Shown: positions 34,898 through 45,879 of the stretch, one piece after another
How positions within the stretch are numbered: position 1 is the first letter of the stretch
Layout: every line of letters begins with the position of its first letter
NCBI RefSeq assembly: GCF_024138395.1
Contig: NZ_JAMYDU010000001.1
Coordinates: 124,001-188,000, forward strand
Origin: Pseudomonas mandelii
GTDB taxonomy: Bacteria > Pseudomonadota > Gammaproteobacteria > Pseudomonadales > Pseudomonadaceae
Direction of reading: 5' to 3'
Length of the DNA: 64,000 nt
Position numbers and translations under genes: made by a program
Notes under the pieces: generated by a model
Database searches by the model: none
Told to the model about the DNA's origin: nothing
The model's input: the letters and a program-made list of their open reading frames with translations, nothing else

Positions 34898-37294
34898 ATG
34901 AAGACAACCATCGAATTGCCTCTCCTGCCATTGCGTGATGTCGTGGTTTATCCGCACATGGTTATCCCGCTGTTCGTGGGGCGCGAGAAATCCATCGAAG
35001 CCCTCGAGGCAGCGATGACGGGCGACAAGCAGATCCTTCTGCTGGCTCAGCGAAATCCTGCTGACGACGATCCCGGTGAAGAAGCACTTTATCGCGTAGG
35101 TACCATCGCTACCGTTCTGCAGCTGCTCAAGCTGCCTGACGGCACGGTCAAGGTTCTTGTTGAAGGCGAGCAGCGGGGCGCCGTGGAGCGCTTCAGCGAA
35201 GTCGACGGCCATTGCCGTGCCGAAGTTTCGCTGATCGACGAAGCCGACGCGCCTGAGCGCGAGTCGGAAGTGTTTGTCCGCAGCCTGCTGGCTCAGTTCG
35301 AACAATATGTGCAGCTGGGCAAGAAAGTGCCCGCTGAAGTCCTGTCGTCGCTGAACAGCATCGACGAGCCAGGCCGCCTGGTCGATACCATGGCCGCGCA
35401 CATGGCCTTGAAGATCGAGCAGAAGCAGGAAATCCTCGAAATCATCGATTTGTCGGCCCGGGTCGAGCACGTTCTGGCGTTGCTGGATGCCGAGATCGAT
35501 CTGCTGCAAGTCGAAAAACGCATTCGCGGCCGCGTTAAAAAGCAAATGGAGCGCAGCCAGCGCGAGTACTACCTGAATGAGCAGATGAAAGCCATTCAGA
35601 AAGAACTGGGCGACAGCGATGAAGGCCACAACGAAATCGAAGAGCTGAAAAAGCGTATCGATGCCGCCGGTCTGCCGAAAGACGCGTTGGCCAAGGCCCA
35701 GGCCGAACTGAACAAGCTCAAGCAAATGTCGCCAATGTCCGCGGAAGCGACGGTGGTGCGTTCGTACATCGACTGGCTGGTTCAAGTGCCGTGGAAGGCT
35801 CAGAGCAAGGTGCGTCTGGACCTCGCCCGTGCCGAAGACATTCTCGATGCCGACCACTATGGTCTGGAAGAAGTCAAAGAGCGGATCCTCGAATACCTCG
35901 CCGTGCAGAAGCGCGTGAAGAAGATTCGTGGTCCGGTGCTGTGCCTGGTTGGGCCTCCCGGGGTGGGTAAAACCTCTCTGGCGGAGTCGATCGCTCACGC
36001 CACCAACCGCAAATTCGTGCGCATGGCCCTCGGTGGTGTGCGCGATGAAGCGGAAATTCGTGGTCATCGCCGGACTTATATCGGTTCGATGCCAGGAAGA
36101 TTGATTCAAAAGATGACAAAGGTGGGCGTCCGCAACCCGCTGTTCCTGCTCGATGAAATCGACAAAATGGGCAGCGATATGCGTGGCGATCCGGCGTCGG
36201 CGTTGCTGGAAGTGCTCGATCCCGAGCAGAACCACAACTTCAACGATCACTATCTGGAAGTCGACTACGACCTGTCCGATGTGATGTTCCTGTGCACCTC
36301 CAACTCCATGAACATTCCGCCGGCACTCTTGGACCGGATGGAAGTGATTCGTCTGCCGGGTTACACCGAAGACGAGAAGATCAACATCGCCGTCAAATAC
36401 CTTTCGCCGAAGCAGATTACCGCCAACGGTCTGAAGAAAGGCGAGCTGGAATTCGACGCCGAAGCGATCCGCGACATCATCCGCTACTACACCCGCGAAG
36501 CCGGTGTACGTGGGCTGGAGCGCCAGATTGCCAAGGTTTGCCGCAAGGCGGTCAAAGAGCATGCGATGGAAAAACGCTTCTCGGTGAAGGTCACTGCCGA
36601 CATGCTCGAGCACTTCCTGGGCGTGCGTAAATTCCGTTACGGTCTGGCTGAGTCGCAGGATCAGATCGGCCAGGTCACCGGCCTGGCATGGACTCAGGTG
36701 GGCGGCGAATTGCTGACCATCGAAGCCGCGGTCGTGCCGGGTAAAGGCCAGTTGATAAAAACCGGTTCTCTGGGTGACGTGATGGTCGAATCGATCACCG
36801 CAGCCCTGACCGTTGTTCGTAGCCGAGCGAAGAGCCTGGGAATCCCTCTGGACTTCCACGAGAAGCGCGACACGCATATCCATATGCCTGAAGGGGCAAC
36901 GCCGAAAGATGGCCCTAGCGCCGGTGTAGGCATGTGCACGGCCCTGGTGTCAGCATTGACTGGTATTCCTGTACGCGCAGATGTTGCCATGACCGGTGAA
37001 ATTACCTTGCGTGGTCAGGTGCTGGCGATTGGTGGTTTGAAAGAAAAACTGCTGGCTGCTCACCGTGGCGGAATCAAGACGGTGATCATTCCTGAAGAGA
37101 ACGTACGCGATCTGAAGGAAATTCCTGACAATATCAAGCAAGATCTACAGATTAAACCAGTTAAATGGATTGACGAGGTCCTGCAAATTGCGCTGCAATA
37201 CGCGCCGGAGCCCTTGCCGGATGTGGTTCCGGAGATCGTTGCAAAGGATGAAAAGCGCGAGACTGACTCTAAGGAAAGAATTAGCACGCATTAG
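34898..37294 (+). CDS. lon: ATP-dependent protease La (Lon)
   Basis: Homohexameric AAA+ serine protease that degrades misfolded and regulatory proteins. 798 residues: N-terminal substrate domain starting LPLLPLRDVVVYPHM, Walker A GPPGVGKT (about 351-358), Walker B LLDEIDKMGSD, and a C-terminal protease domain with the catalytic serine in PKDGPSAGVGM (about residue 674) and the partner lysine some 43 residues later. The start follows GAGG by seven bases; the upstream open frame (75 codons) is not supported. It has its own probable sigma-32 promoter and precedes hupB. Confidence 0.98.
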   Translation: MKTTIELPLLPLRDVVVYPHMVIPLFVGREKSIEALEAAMTGDKQILLLAQRNPADDDPGEEALYRVGTIATVLQLLKLPDGTVKVLVEGEQRGAVERFSEVDGHCRAEVSLIDEADAPERESEVFVRSLLAQFEQYVQLGKKVPAEVLSSLNSIDEPGRLVDTMAAHMALKIEQKQEILEIIDLSARVEHVLALLDAEIDLLQVEKRIRGRVKKQMERSQREYYLNEQMKAIQKELGDSDEGHNEIEELKKRIDAAGLPKDALAKAQAELNKLKQMSPMSAEATVVRSYIDWLVQVPWKAQSKVRLDLARAEDILDADHYGLEEVKERILEYLAVQKRVKKIRGPVLCLVGPPGVGKTSLAESIAHATNRKFVRMALGGVRDEAEIRGHRRTYIGSMPGRLIQKMTKVGVRNPLFLLDEIDKMGSDMRGDPASALLEVLDPEQNHNFNDHYLEVDYDLSDVMFLCTSNSMNIPPALLDRMEVIRLPGYTEDEKINIAVKYLSPKQITANGLKKGELEFDAEAIRDIIRYYTREAGVRGLERQIAKVCRKAVKEHAMEKRFSVKVTADMLEHFLGVRKFRYGLAESQDQIGQVTGLAWTQVGGELLTIEAAVVPGKGQLIKTGSLGDVMVESITAALTVVRSRAKSLGIPLDFHEKRDTHIHMPEGATPKDGPSAGVGMCTALVSALTGIPVRADVAMTGEITLRGQVLAIGGLKEKLLAAHRGGIKTVIIPEENVRDLKEIPDNIKQDLQIKPVKWIDEVLQIALQYAPEPLPDVVPEIVAKDEKRETDSKERISTH

Positions 37295-37317
37295 TACGCA
37301 TATGCCTGGGGGGCTTG

Positions 37318-37347
37318 TTGACAGTTTTTTAGAGCCCTTGTTATAAA
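37318..37347 (+). promoter_or_regulatory. hupB sigma-70 promoter
   Basis: Consensus -35 TTGACA (37318-37323) and -10 TATAAA (37342-37347) with an 18-bp spacer, or TTATAA with 17. This is one of the strongest sigma-70 matches in the window and suits an abundant nucleoid protein. Confidence 0.8.
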
Positions 37348-37443
37348 GCGGCTCTTAAGTGTCTGTAGGCCATTCAGCACTCGTTTTTTTGCTTTCACCA
37401 AAAAACTTAGAATCAAACTCAAATAGATATAAGGGGACTTAGA

Positions 37444-37716
37444 GTGAACAAGTCGGAACTGATTGATGCTATCGCTGCATCCGCTGATATCCCGAAAGCT
37501 GCTGCTGGCCGTGCGCTGGACGCTGTAATCGAATCCGTCACTGGCGCTCTCAAGGCTGGCGACTCTGTTGTTCTGGTTGGTTTCGGTACCTTCTCCGTGA
37601 CCGATCGTCCAGCTCGCATTGGTCGTAACCCACAGACCGGTAAGACGCTGGAAATCGCCGCCGCCAAAAAACCAGGTTTCAAAGCCGGTAAAGCACTGAA
37701 AGAAGCTGTCAACTAA
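37444..37716 (+). CDS. hupB: DNA-binding protein HU-beta
   Basis: 90-residue histone-like protein that bends and compacts DNA. It has the canonical HU layout: helical dimer base ([20 protein letters not shown]), GFGTFSV, and the DNA-binding arm [17 protein letters not shown] with the intercalating proline. The start is GTG, preceded by AAGGGGA. The lon-hupB-tRNA-Asp-ppiD order is conserved in Pseudomonas. Confidence 0.98.
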   Translation: MNKSELIDAIAASADIPKAAAGRALDAVIESVTGALKAGDSVVLVGFGTFSVTDRPARIGRNPQTGKTLEIAAAKKPGFKAGKALKEAVN

Positions 37717-37769
37717 GTTCGATTCAGGTTTTTGCCTATCCGGGTCGGGGTCATTCCTGACTTGGCAGC

Positions 37770-37846
37770 GGAGCGGTAGTTCAGTCGGTTAGAATACCGG
37801 CCTGTCACGCCGGGGGTCGCGGGTTCGAGTCCCGTCCGCTCCGCCA
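37770..37846 (+). tRNA. tRNA-Asp (anticodon GTC)
   Basis: 77 nt; acceptor GGAGCGG/CCGCTCC, D-arm TAGTTCAGTCGGTTAGAATA, anticodon loop CTGTCAC, T-loop TTCGAGT, encoded CCA. Only 53 bp after hupB with no terminator between them, so probably co-transcribed. Confidence 0.97.
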
Positions 37847-37854
37847 GTTACGAG

Positions 37855-37880
37855 AAGGCGCATCCTCGGATGCGCCTTTC
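37855..37880 (+). terminator. Rho-independent terminator after tRNA-Asp
   Basis: Stem AAGGCGCATC/GATGCGCCTT with a four-base loop, then TTCTT. Confidence 0.85.
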
Positions 37881-37948
37881 TTCTATCCGGATTCTACCCA
37901 CGCTCCACGGTTGCCTAATTTTGAAGTTCAACCGTTTCTGGGGGACGC

Positions 37949-39820
37949 ATGCTGCAGAATATCAGGGACAATTCACAAGGCTGGATTGCCAAGACCATTA
38001 TCGGGATCATCGTTGTATTGATGGCTTTCACCGGTATCGAGGCCATTTTCCAGGCGACGACCAACAGCCAGGATGCGGCCAAGGTCAATGGTGAAGAAAT
38101 CAGTCAAAACGAGCTGAACCAAGCGGTTGACATGCAACGCCGTCAGCTCATGCAACAGCTTGGCAAGGATTTCGATGCTTCCTTGCTCGACGAAAAAATG
38201 CTGCGCGAATCGGCCCTCAAAGGCCTGATCGATCGCAAACTGCTGCTGCAAGGCGCAGAAAAATCAAAATTCGCTTTCTCCGAAGCGGCTTTGGATCAGG
38301 TGATCCTGCAAACGCCTGAATTCCAGGTGGATGGCAAGTTCAACGCCGACCGCTTCGATCAGGTGATCCGTCAACTCGGCTATAGCCGTCTGCAATTCCG
38401 CCAGATGCTGGCTCAGGAAATGCTGATCGGTCAGCTACGCGCTGGCTTGGCCGGTAGCGGCTTTGTCACCGATGCACAGGTTCTGGCCTTCGCCCGTCTG
38501 GAAAAACAGACCCGCGATTTCGCCACCTTGAACGTCAAGGCAGATCCTGCGGCGGTGAAACTGACTGACGACGAAGTCAAAGCCTACTACGACGAACACG
38601 CCAAGGAATTCATGACGCCGGATCAGGTGGTCATCGACTACCTCGAATTGAAGAAGGCTTCCTTCTTTGATCAGGTCAGCGTCAAGGACGAAGATCTGCA
38701 AGCGGCGTATCAGAAAGAAACCGCGAACCTGTCCGAGCAACGCCGGGCTGCGCATATTCTGATCGAAGTGAACGATAAGGTGACCGAGGCGCAAGCCAAG
38801 GCCAAAATCGAAGAAGTGCAGGCGCGTCTGGCCAAAGGTGAGAAATTCGAGGCCCTGGCCAAGGAATTCTCCCAGGATCCAGGCTCGGCGAACAATGGCG
38901 GTGACCTCGGTTTTGCAGGTCCGGGCGTCTACGATCCAGCGTTTGAAAAAGCCCTGTATTCGTTGGCCAAGGATCAGGTTTCGGAACCGGTTCGTACCGA
39001 CTTCGGTTTCCACCTGATCAAGCTGTTGGGCGTTGAAGCCCCTGAAGTGCCGACGTTCGCCAGCCTGAAAGACAAGCTGACCCGCGAGCTGAAAGCCCAG
39101 CAGGTCGAGCAGCGTTTCGTCGAGGCGACCAAGCAATTGGAAGACTCGTCGTTCGAAGCCTCCGATCTGGCCCAGCCAGCACAAGACTTGAAGCTGACTG
39201 TCCACACGTCCGCGCCATTCGGCCGGGAAGGTGGCGAAGGTATTACGGCCAACCGTGCCGTGGTGACCGCTGCGTTCAGTCCTGAAGTGCTGGATGAGGG
39301 TGCCAACAGCACCGCCATCGAGCTGGACCCGGAAACCGTGATCGTCCTGCGCGCCAAGGAACACCGCAAGCCTGAGCAACTGCCGCTGGAAAGCGTGGCT
39401 GCCAGCATCCGTGCGCAGTTGACCAAGGAGCATGCCAGTGCTGCCGCCAAGACCAAGGCTGAACAACTGATCGTCAGCCTGCGCGATGGCAAGACTGCGC
39501 TGGACAAGGCGATCGATGGCCAGAACTGGAAAGTGACTCAAGCGGCGACTCGCGCTCAGGAAGGGGTCGACCCAACTGTGCTGCAAGCGCTGTTCCGCAT
39601 GCCCAAGCCTGTCTCCAAAGACAAGCCGACTTTCAGCAGCGTGACCCTGGCCGACGGTAGCCTGGTGATCGTGCGTCTGGATGGCGTGAACGAAGCCGCG
39701 GCGCCGACTGAAGAAGAGAAGGTTCAATACCGTCGCTTCCTCGCCTCGCGCATTGGCCAGCAAGACTTTGCGGCCTATCGCAAACTGTTGGAAAGCGAGG
39801 CTGAGATCGAGCGTTTCTGA
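37949..39820 (+). CDS. ppiD: Periplasmic folding chaperone PpiD (SurA-N/parvulin type)
   Basis: 623-residue inner-membrane-anchored chaperone that helps newly translocated proteins at the Sec translocon. An N-terminal membrane anchor (about residues 14-36, IAKTIIGIIVVLMAFTGIEA) is followed by a SurA-like domain with VNGEEISQNELNQAV, then one parvulin domain (about 265-365; RRAAHILIEVN and FSQDPGSANNGGDLGF). PpiD parvulin domains are usually catalytically weak. Length and order fit E. coli PpiD, which also follows hupB. Confidence 0.96.
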   Translation: MLQNIRDNSQGWIAKTIIGIIVVLMAFTGIEAIFQATTNSQDAAKVNGEEISQNELNQAVDMQRRQLMQQLGKDFDASLLDEKMLRESALKGLIDRKLLLQGAEKSKFAFSEAALDQVILQTPEFQVDGKFNADRFDQVIRQLGYSRLQFRQMLAQEMLIGQLRAGLAGSGFVTDAQVLAFARLEKQTRDFATLNVKADPAAVKLTDDEVKAYYDEHAKEFMTPDQVVIDYLELKKASFFDQVSVKDEDLQAAYQKETANLSEQRRAAHILIEVNDKVTEAQAKAKIEEVQARLAKGEKFEALAKEFSQDPGSANNGGDLGFAGPGVYDPAFEKALYSLAKDQVSEPVRTDFGFHLIKLLGVEAPEVPTFASLKDKLTRELKAQQVEQRFVEATKQLEDSSFEASDLAQPAQDLKLTVHTSAPFGREGGEGITANRAVVTAAFSPEVLDEGANSTAIELDPETVIVLRAKEHRKPEQLPLESVAASIRAQLTKEHASAAAKTKAEQLIVSLRDGKTALDKAIDGQNWKVTQAATRAQEGVDPTVLQALFRMPKPVSKDKPTFSSVTLADGSLVIVRLDGVNEAAAPTEEEKVQYRRFLASRIGQQDFAAYRKLLESEAEIERF

Positions 39821-39851
39821 TGCTTGACTGAGCTTTAGCGCGACAGAAAAG

Positions 39852-39879
39852 ACCCCGGCCGAAAAGCTGGGGTTTTTTT
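39852..39879 (+). terminator. Rho-independent terminator after ppiD
   Basis: Stem ACCCCGGC/GCTGGGGT (one G-T pair) with a six-base loop, then TTTTTT. Confidence 0.9.
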
Positions 39880-39884
39880 ATGGG

Positions 39885-39976
39885 CGAAGATCAAAAGATC
39901 GCAGCCTGCGGCAGCTCCTACTGGTGTACGCGATTCCATGTAGGAGCTGCCGCAGGCTGCGATCTTTTGATCTTCG
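39885..39976. repeat. GTAGGAGCTGCCG-class palindromic element
   Basis: Outward-complementary arms GAAGATCAAAAGATCGCAGC and complement with CTGCGGCAGCTCCTAC inside and a 19-bp spacer; orientation is inside-out relative to the copies at 7786 and 50788. Confidence 0.9.
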
Positions 39977-40091
39977 CTCTGCTTAGAACTCGGCTCAACA
40001 AACCTGTAACTGTTTTAAGACATAATCGATGCTCCGCTAAGCATCGATCTGTTGCACAATACGACCCGAACCGTTTTCCTCAGGATGTTCA

Positions 40092-40952
40092 ATGTTTAGA
40101 TCAATTCCCATGCGGGTTGTGGGGCTGGCCGTGGTGCTGGCCGCCGCTGCCGGTTGTTCATCGAAGAAAGCCGCCATCTACGAGCATGAGAACTTCGACG
40201 ATTCCGGAACGTTTTCGCGCAACTACCCGGTGACCGATAAGCAGAGCTGCGAGGCCGCCCGTCGGGCTTTGCTCAGCCAGGGTTACATCATCACCAGCAG
40301 CGATCCGAAACTGGTCAGTGGTCACAAGAGCTTCCAGCAAACTGGTGAGACCCATATGGAGATCAGTTTCAATGTGGTCTGTGCCGATGACGGCAGCGAA
40401 GGGCATCATGCGACGATGTTCGCCAACGCCCTGCAAGACCGTTACGCGCTGAAGAAGACCAACAACTCCGCCAGCCTCGGTGTCGGTGTATTGGGCTCGG
40501 TATCGATGCCGATCGGCTCATCTGACGATTCGATGGTCAAGGTCGCCAGTGAAACCGTATCCTCGGCCAAGTTCTACGAACGTTTCTTTGCCTTGGTCGA
40601 GTTGTTCCTGCCGCCGGAAGCGAAGAAGGCCGCACACATTACCGAGAAGCCGAAGACTGATCTGGGCGTGCCTGAAGTCAAGGCTGCGCCGGCTCAGTTG
40701 GCGCCGACCTCGACCCCTGCGGCAGAACCTGCGCCTGCTCCAGCGCCGGCAGCTGAACCTGCACCTGCTCCTGCCGAAACCGCTCCAGCCAGTTCGGAGC
40801 CTGTTGCACCACCTGCTGAAACGGCGCCGATCACTCCAGAGCAGGGCAGCGAGCCGGCTTCGTCCACGGAAACGGTGACGCCACCGGCAGACTCAAGCAC
40901 CATGCCCCCTCCGAGCGAGCCGATTTCGGCCATGCCTCTCTCCGGGCAATAA
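40092..40952 (+). CDS. DUF2242-like lipoprotein with Ala/Pro/Glu-rich tail
   Basis: 286 residues. A lipoprotein signal peptide ends AAAAGCSS (Cys22). Residues about 30-185 form a compact domain that I match to DUF2242 (NYPVTDKQSCEAARRALLSQGYI, then SFNVVCADDG); two cysteines there could form a disulfide. From about residue 205 the chain is low-complexity PAPAPAAEPAPAP-type sequence, probably a flexible spacer reaching through or along the cell wall. Function unknown. Preceded by its own intergenic region; a hairpin follows the stop. Confidence 0.8.
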   Translation: MFRSIPMRVVGLAVVLAAAAGCSSKKAAIYEHENFDDSGTFSRNYPVTDKQSCEAARRALLSQGYIITSSDPKLVSGHKSFQQTGETHMEISFNVVCADDGSEGHHATMFANALQDRYALKKTNNSASLGVGVLGSVSMPIGSSDDSMVKVASETVSSAKFYERFFALVELFLPPEAKKAAHITEKPKTDLGVPEVKAAPAQLAPTSTPAAEPAPAPAPAAEPAPAPAETAPASSEPVAPPAETAPITPEQGSEPASSTETVTPPADSSTMPPPSEPISAMPLSGQ

Positions 40953-40961
40953 TCGGTTAAT

Positions 40962-40997
40962 GTTACGGATCGGGTCAGACGACTCCGATCCCGTAAC
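40962..40997 (+). terminator. Imperfect hairpin after the DUF2242-like gene
   Basis: Arms GTTACGGATCGG and CCGATCCCGTAAC pair with one bulge; no T-tract, so termination is uncertain. Confidence 0.5.
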
Positions 40998-41209
40998 ACC
41001 TTCCAAGATTGATCCACATCAAATCGAGCCGTATTCCTACGGTTCGTATAGAAAAAATCCTGTGATAAATTCCTGACCACCTGCTACGTTTTATTGAGTA
41101 GCGATGTAGTGTCATGCCCGCGTCATTTTTCTTTCATGCGGGCACTTTATGCTCAGGGCACTGGTCATTTACTCAGACGATTTTTTCAACAAGCGATGGG
41201 GGTTTAATA

Positions 41210-41296
41210 ATGGACGATTATCAAGAAGAACTGCTCGAGTATCAGGCGTTTGAACTGGACCCGCTGGAACCGGCCGAAGACGCTACCGAGTTATAA
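41210..41296 (+). CDS. 28-residue acidic small protein
   Basis: ATG to TAA reads 28 residues beginning MDDYQEELLEYQAFELD, with 11 acidic residues and a leucine/phenylalanine helix face. A GGGGG tract lies about eight bases before the ATG. It ends 3 bp before the convergent AraC gene's stop. An upstream in-frame extension of 32 codons has no ribosome site and odd composition. I favour a real small gene; no function can be assigned. Confidence 0.55.
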   Translation: MDDYQEELLEYQAFELDPLEPAEDATEL

Positions 41297-41299
41297 ACC

Positions 41300-42340
41300 T
41301 TACGCGGATTGGCGATGACTGCGGCGAAACTCGCCGGGGGTCTGGCCGTTCCAGCGTTTGAAGGCCCGCTGGAACGCTTCGGCAGAGGCAAACCCTAGCA
41401 GGTAGGCGATTTCGCCGAACGCCAGTTCGGTGTCGCGGATATAGGTCATGGCGAGGTCGCGGCGTGTGTCGTTGAGAATTGCACGAAATTGCGTGCCTTC
41501 CTCGGCGAGTTTGCGACGCAAGGTCCAGGTTGGCAGCTTCAGGCGTGCCGCCACTTCTTCCAGGTCGGGTTCCCGACCACCATTGAGCAACGGCCCCAAT
41601 AACTGAGTGATGCGTTCACGCAGGCTGCGGGTGCGTGTCAGTTGCTCCAGTTCCCGTTCACACAGTTGCAGCAGGTGCCGCCAGGTGCTCGGGCAGTGTT
41701 CCGGGTTGCGCTGGGCGAGGCTGTCCAGGCTCAGACGCAGTTGATTCTGTTCGGCGCCAAACTGAATCGGACAATCCCCCAACACGGCGTACGCCTCGCG
41801 GTAATCCGGCGCGTCAAACTCGATCTCGATCCGTTCAGCGCGTAGCGGGGCAGGGCTTACGCTGGATAATTGCTGCAACCAGCCGGCGATGATCGAATCG
41901 ACCACGAAGCGGTTGTAGGCGTTGTAGGGGCTGATGGAATAGAACCGCAGCCAGGCACCTTGGGCGTCTTCATGAAAGCTCGACTGGCCGCGATAGTTGG
42001 AACCATACAGCGCTTCGAAGCGAATCAGGCAGCGCGCTGCTTCCCGCACGGTGGGGGCTTGGGCGGCGGTGACTCCGGCCAGGCCGGCCTGGCTCAGGCG
42101 ACTGAGCTGGCCCATGCGCAAACCCAGTGCCGGATCGTCGGTCAATTGAATGGCGCCGTGACCCAGGCGCATGTAGCGCGGGATCGAGAGACGGGCGCCG
42201 GCCTCGGCCAGTCGCGCGGCGTCGAGGCCGTACTGTTCGAGCAGTGGTTGTGGGTCAAGGCCATGGCTGCGCACGGCATCGGCCAGGCTATGGACGAAGC
42301 CCACCGACAAATCTCCGAGGCGCATCGGCTGCGGTTTCAT
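41300..42340 (-). CDS. AraC-family regulator (OruR-like N-terminal domain)
   Basis: 346 residues. Residues about 15-200 form the AraC-binding-2 type sensor domain seen in OruR/ArgR-like Pseudomonas regulators, and the C-terminal 100 residues hold two helix-turn-helix motifs (LEEVAARLKLPTWTLRRKLAEEG; FGEIAYLLGFASAEAFQRAFKRW). Its ATG lies 3 bp after the stop of the nitrilase-like gene, so the two are translationally coupled. Together with divergent fadH the block suggests a role near lipid breakdown; the effector is unknown. Confidence 0.87.
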   Translation of the reverse strand: MKPQPMRLGDLSVGFVHSLADAVRSHGLDPQPLLEQYGLDAARLAEAGARLSIPRYMRLGHGAIQLTDDPALGLRMGQLSRLSQAGLAGVTAAQAPTVREAARCLIRFEALYGSNYRGQSSFHEDAQGAWLRFYSISPYNAYNRFVVDSIIAGWLQQLSSVSPAPLRAERIEIEFDAPDYREAYAVLGDCPIQFGAEQNQLRLSLDSLAQRNPEHCPSTWRHLLQLCERELEQLTRTRSLRERITQLLGPLLNGGREPDLEEVAARLKLPTWTLRRKLAEEGTQFRAILNDTRRDLAMTYIRDTELAFGEIAYLLGFASAEAFQRAFKRWNGQTPGEFRRSHRQSA

Positions 42341-42343
42341 CGC

Positions 42344-43474
42344 TTACAGCCAGAGATTCAGCAAACGCGCGCCCCGGGCATCGCCGTCGGCGAATTGTTG
42401 CCCGTTGCTGCTGAGAAAGCTTTGACCGGCGCTGCCCTTGTCCCAGAACTGACCGCGCAGGAACACACTCATGCCGGCGATGGCCTGGCTGCTGGACGGT
42501 TGGGCAATCAGCGTCAACCGATGCCAGGCTTGACCCTCACTGAGTTCGTCAGCCTTGAGGCTCACAGAGCTCGGCGTGGACTGGCCTTTGTAGCCGCGCC
42601 ACGGTTGATCCCAGGACCCGCGCCCGACGATGAACGCCGGGACCGCCACCAGTTGCGCGCCTTGATCGTCGAGTTTGCGATAGTTGTCGGGGTACCAACT
42701 GTCGCTGCCGATCAGCACGCCCAAGCGTCCGGCCGGTGTATCGACGACGTTGATCGTGTGTGCGGAATTGGCTTCGACGGTGTCGTGCCCAGCGAAAGTC
42801 GGGTGCATTTGCCGCTGCGGCTGGCCGATCGGCAAACCGTCGCGACCGAACACTACGCTGCTGTTGTACAGAGCACCGCCGCCAATCTTCAGGGTGCCAT
42901 CGCTGACACTCGGCTCGGGCAACACGATGGAGCCCGCCACCAGAGTGATGCGAAATTCTTTCGCCAGGCCGCCGAACAGCGCCTGGTAATCCTTGGCCAT
43001 TTTCTTGGCTTTCATCCGCAAGTGCGCATCGTCTAGGCGGCTGTTGCCCTCAGCACTGATCAGGGCGCGGATGAACTGCAACGGGTTACTCACCACCAGC
43101 CAGTTCATGGCTTCTTTAAGGGTGGTGGCCTGATACAGCTCGTCTTTTTCGCCGCTGATCATTAGCCAGGTGCCGACATGTTCGGGCAGTACGACGATGG
43201 TCTTTTCGTTCAGCAGGCCCTGATCCTGAGCCTTCTGCAAGTAGGCCGCTAGCTTGCGGTGCAGGCGTTCGGAGCTTTGATAATCGGTGGGGAACAGCTC
43301 GGGCTGGATGCCCAGCAGATTGCCGCGATCGGCGGGGGTGCCCTGATTAACCGCGAGACTGATGCGCAGGTCTGACAAGTAATGTCCCACCGGACGGTCC
43401 GCGGCCCACATGGCGTAGGTCGTGAGGGCGGCGATCAACGCCATGGAGAAGGTCAGGTACAAAAGTTTGCGCAT
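42344..43474 (-). CDS. Membrane-anchored nitrilase-fold protein lacking catalytic residues
   Basis: 376 residues with an N-terminal hydrophobic anchor or signal (about residues 5-24), then a carbon-nitrogen hydrolase fold. Glu98 (VLPEHVG) fits the catalytic glutamate. The lysine block reads QRQMHPTF (Gln222 for Lys) and the cysteine block reads GVLIGSDSWYPDNY (Gly256 or Ser257 for Cys), so two of the three residues of the Glu-Lys-Cys triad are absent. An amidase reaction is therefore unlikely; a binding role is possible. It forms an operon with the AraC regulator and is divergent from fadH. Confidence 0.75.
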   Translation of the reverse strand: MRKLLYLTFSMALIAALTTYAMWAADRPVGHYLSDLRISLAVNQGTPADRGNLLGIQPELFPTDYQSSERLHRKLAAYLQKAQDQGLLNEKTIVVLPEHVGTWLMISGEKDELYQATTLKEAMNWLVVSNPLQFIRALISAEGNSRLDDAHLRMKAKKMAKDYQALFGGLAKEFRITLVAGSIVLPEPSVSDGTLKIGGGALYNSSVVFGRDGLPIGQPQRQMHPTFAGHDTVEANSAHTINVVDTPAGRLGVLIGSDSWYPDNYRKLDDQGAQLVAVPAFIVGRGSWDQPWRGYKGQSTPSSVSLKADELSEGQAWHRLTLIAQPSSSQAIAGMSVFLRGQFWDKGSAGQSFLSSNGQQFADGDARGARLLNLWL

Positions 43475-43662
43475 GGGGAAACAGTCAACGGCCGTGTGCA
43501 GGGTTCGCGACTAGGGTAGGGCCCATGCCCGCGCTTGCCAAGGGGCGCTGCACATTTGGATCAATAAGTTGTCAGTTACGGTCATTGAGTGACAGCGGTG
43601 CGACTCTTAGTCTGTCGAACATGACTGACGGGGGCCGAAGAGCTCCTGCATTTTTTCCGTGA

Positions 43663-45723
<2,061 letters not shown>

Positions 45724-45750
45724 CAGCAAGCCCAGCGTGCCAATGGCCAT

Positions 45751-45827
45751 CGCGGGCAAGCCTCGCTCCTACAGGGTTTCGAGTTAAAGCACAACCTGAA
45801 ACCTGTAGGAGCGAGGCTTGCCCGCGA
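45751..45827. repeat. REP pair (BIME), GTAGGAGCGAGG class
   Basis: Inverted arms CGCGGGCAAGCCTCGCTCCT and complement with a spacer of about 25 bp, between fadH and the desulfhydrase-like gene. Confidence 0.9.
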
Positions 45828-45879
45828 AGGCGTCCTGTCTGCTGCTAAGATACCGGCTCATTACCCCGAGCCGGCATCA

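Noticed and set aside
34865..36883. A 672-codon open frame on the minus strand across lon
   Set aside because: It is the mirror frame of lon, a highly conserved gene with complete motifs; the frame has no ribosome site and its product has no recognisable domain. GC-rich codon bias creates such frames.
38435..39763. A long minus-strand frame across ppiD
   Set aside because: Shadow of ppiD; no start signal and no domain.
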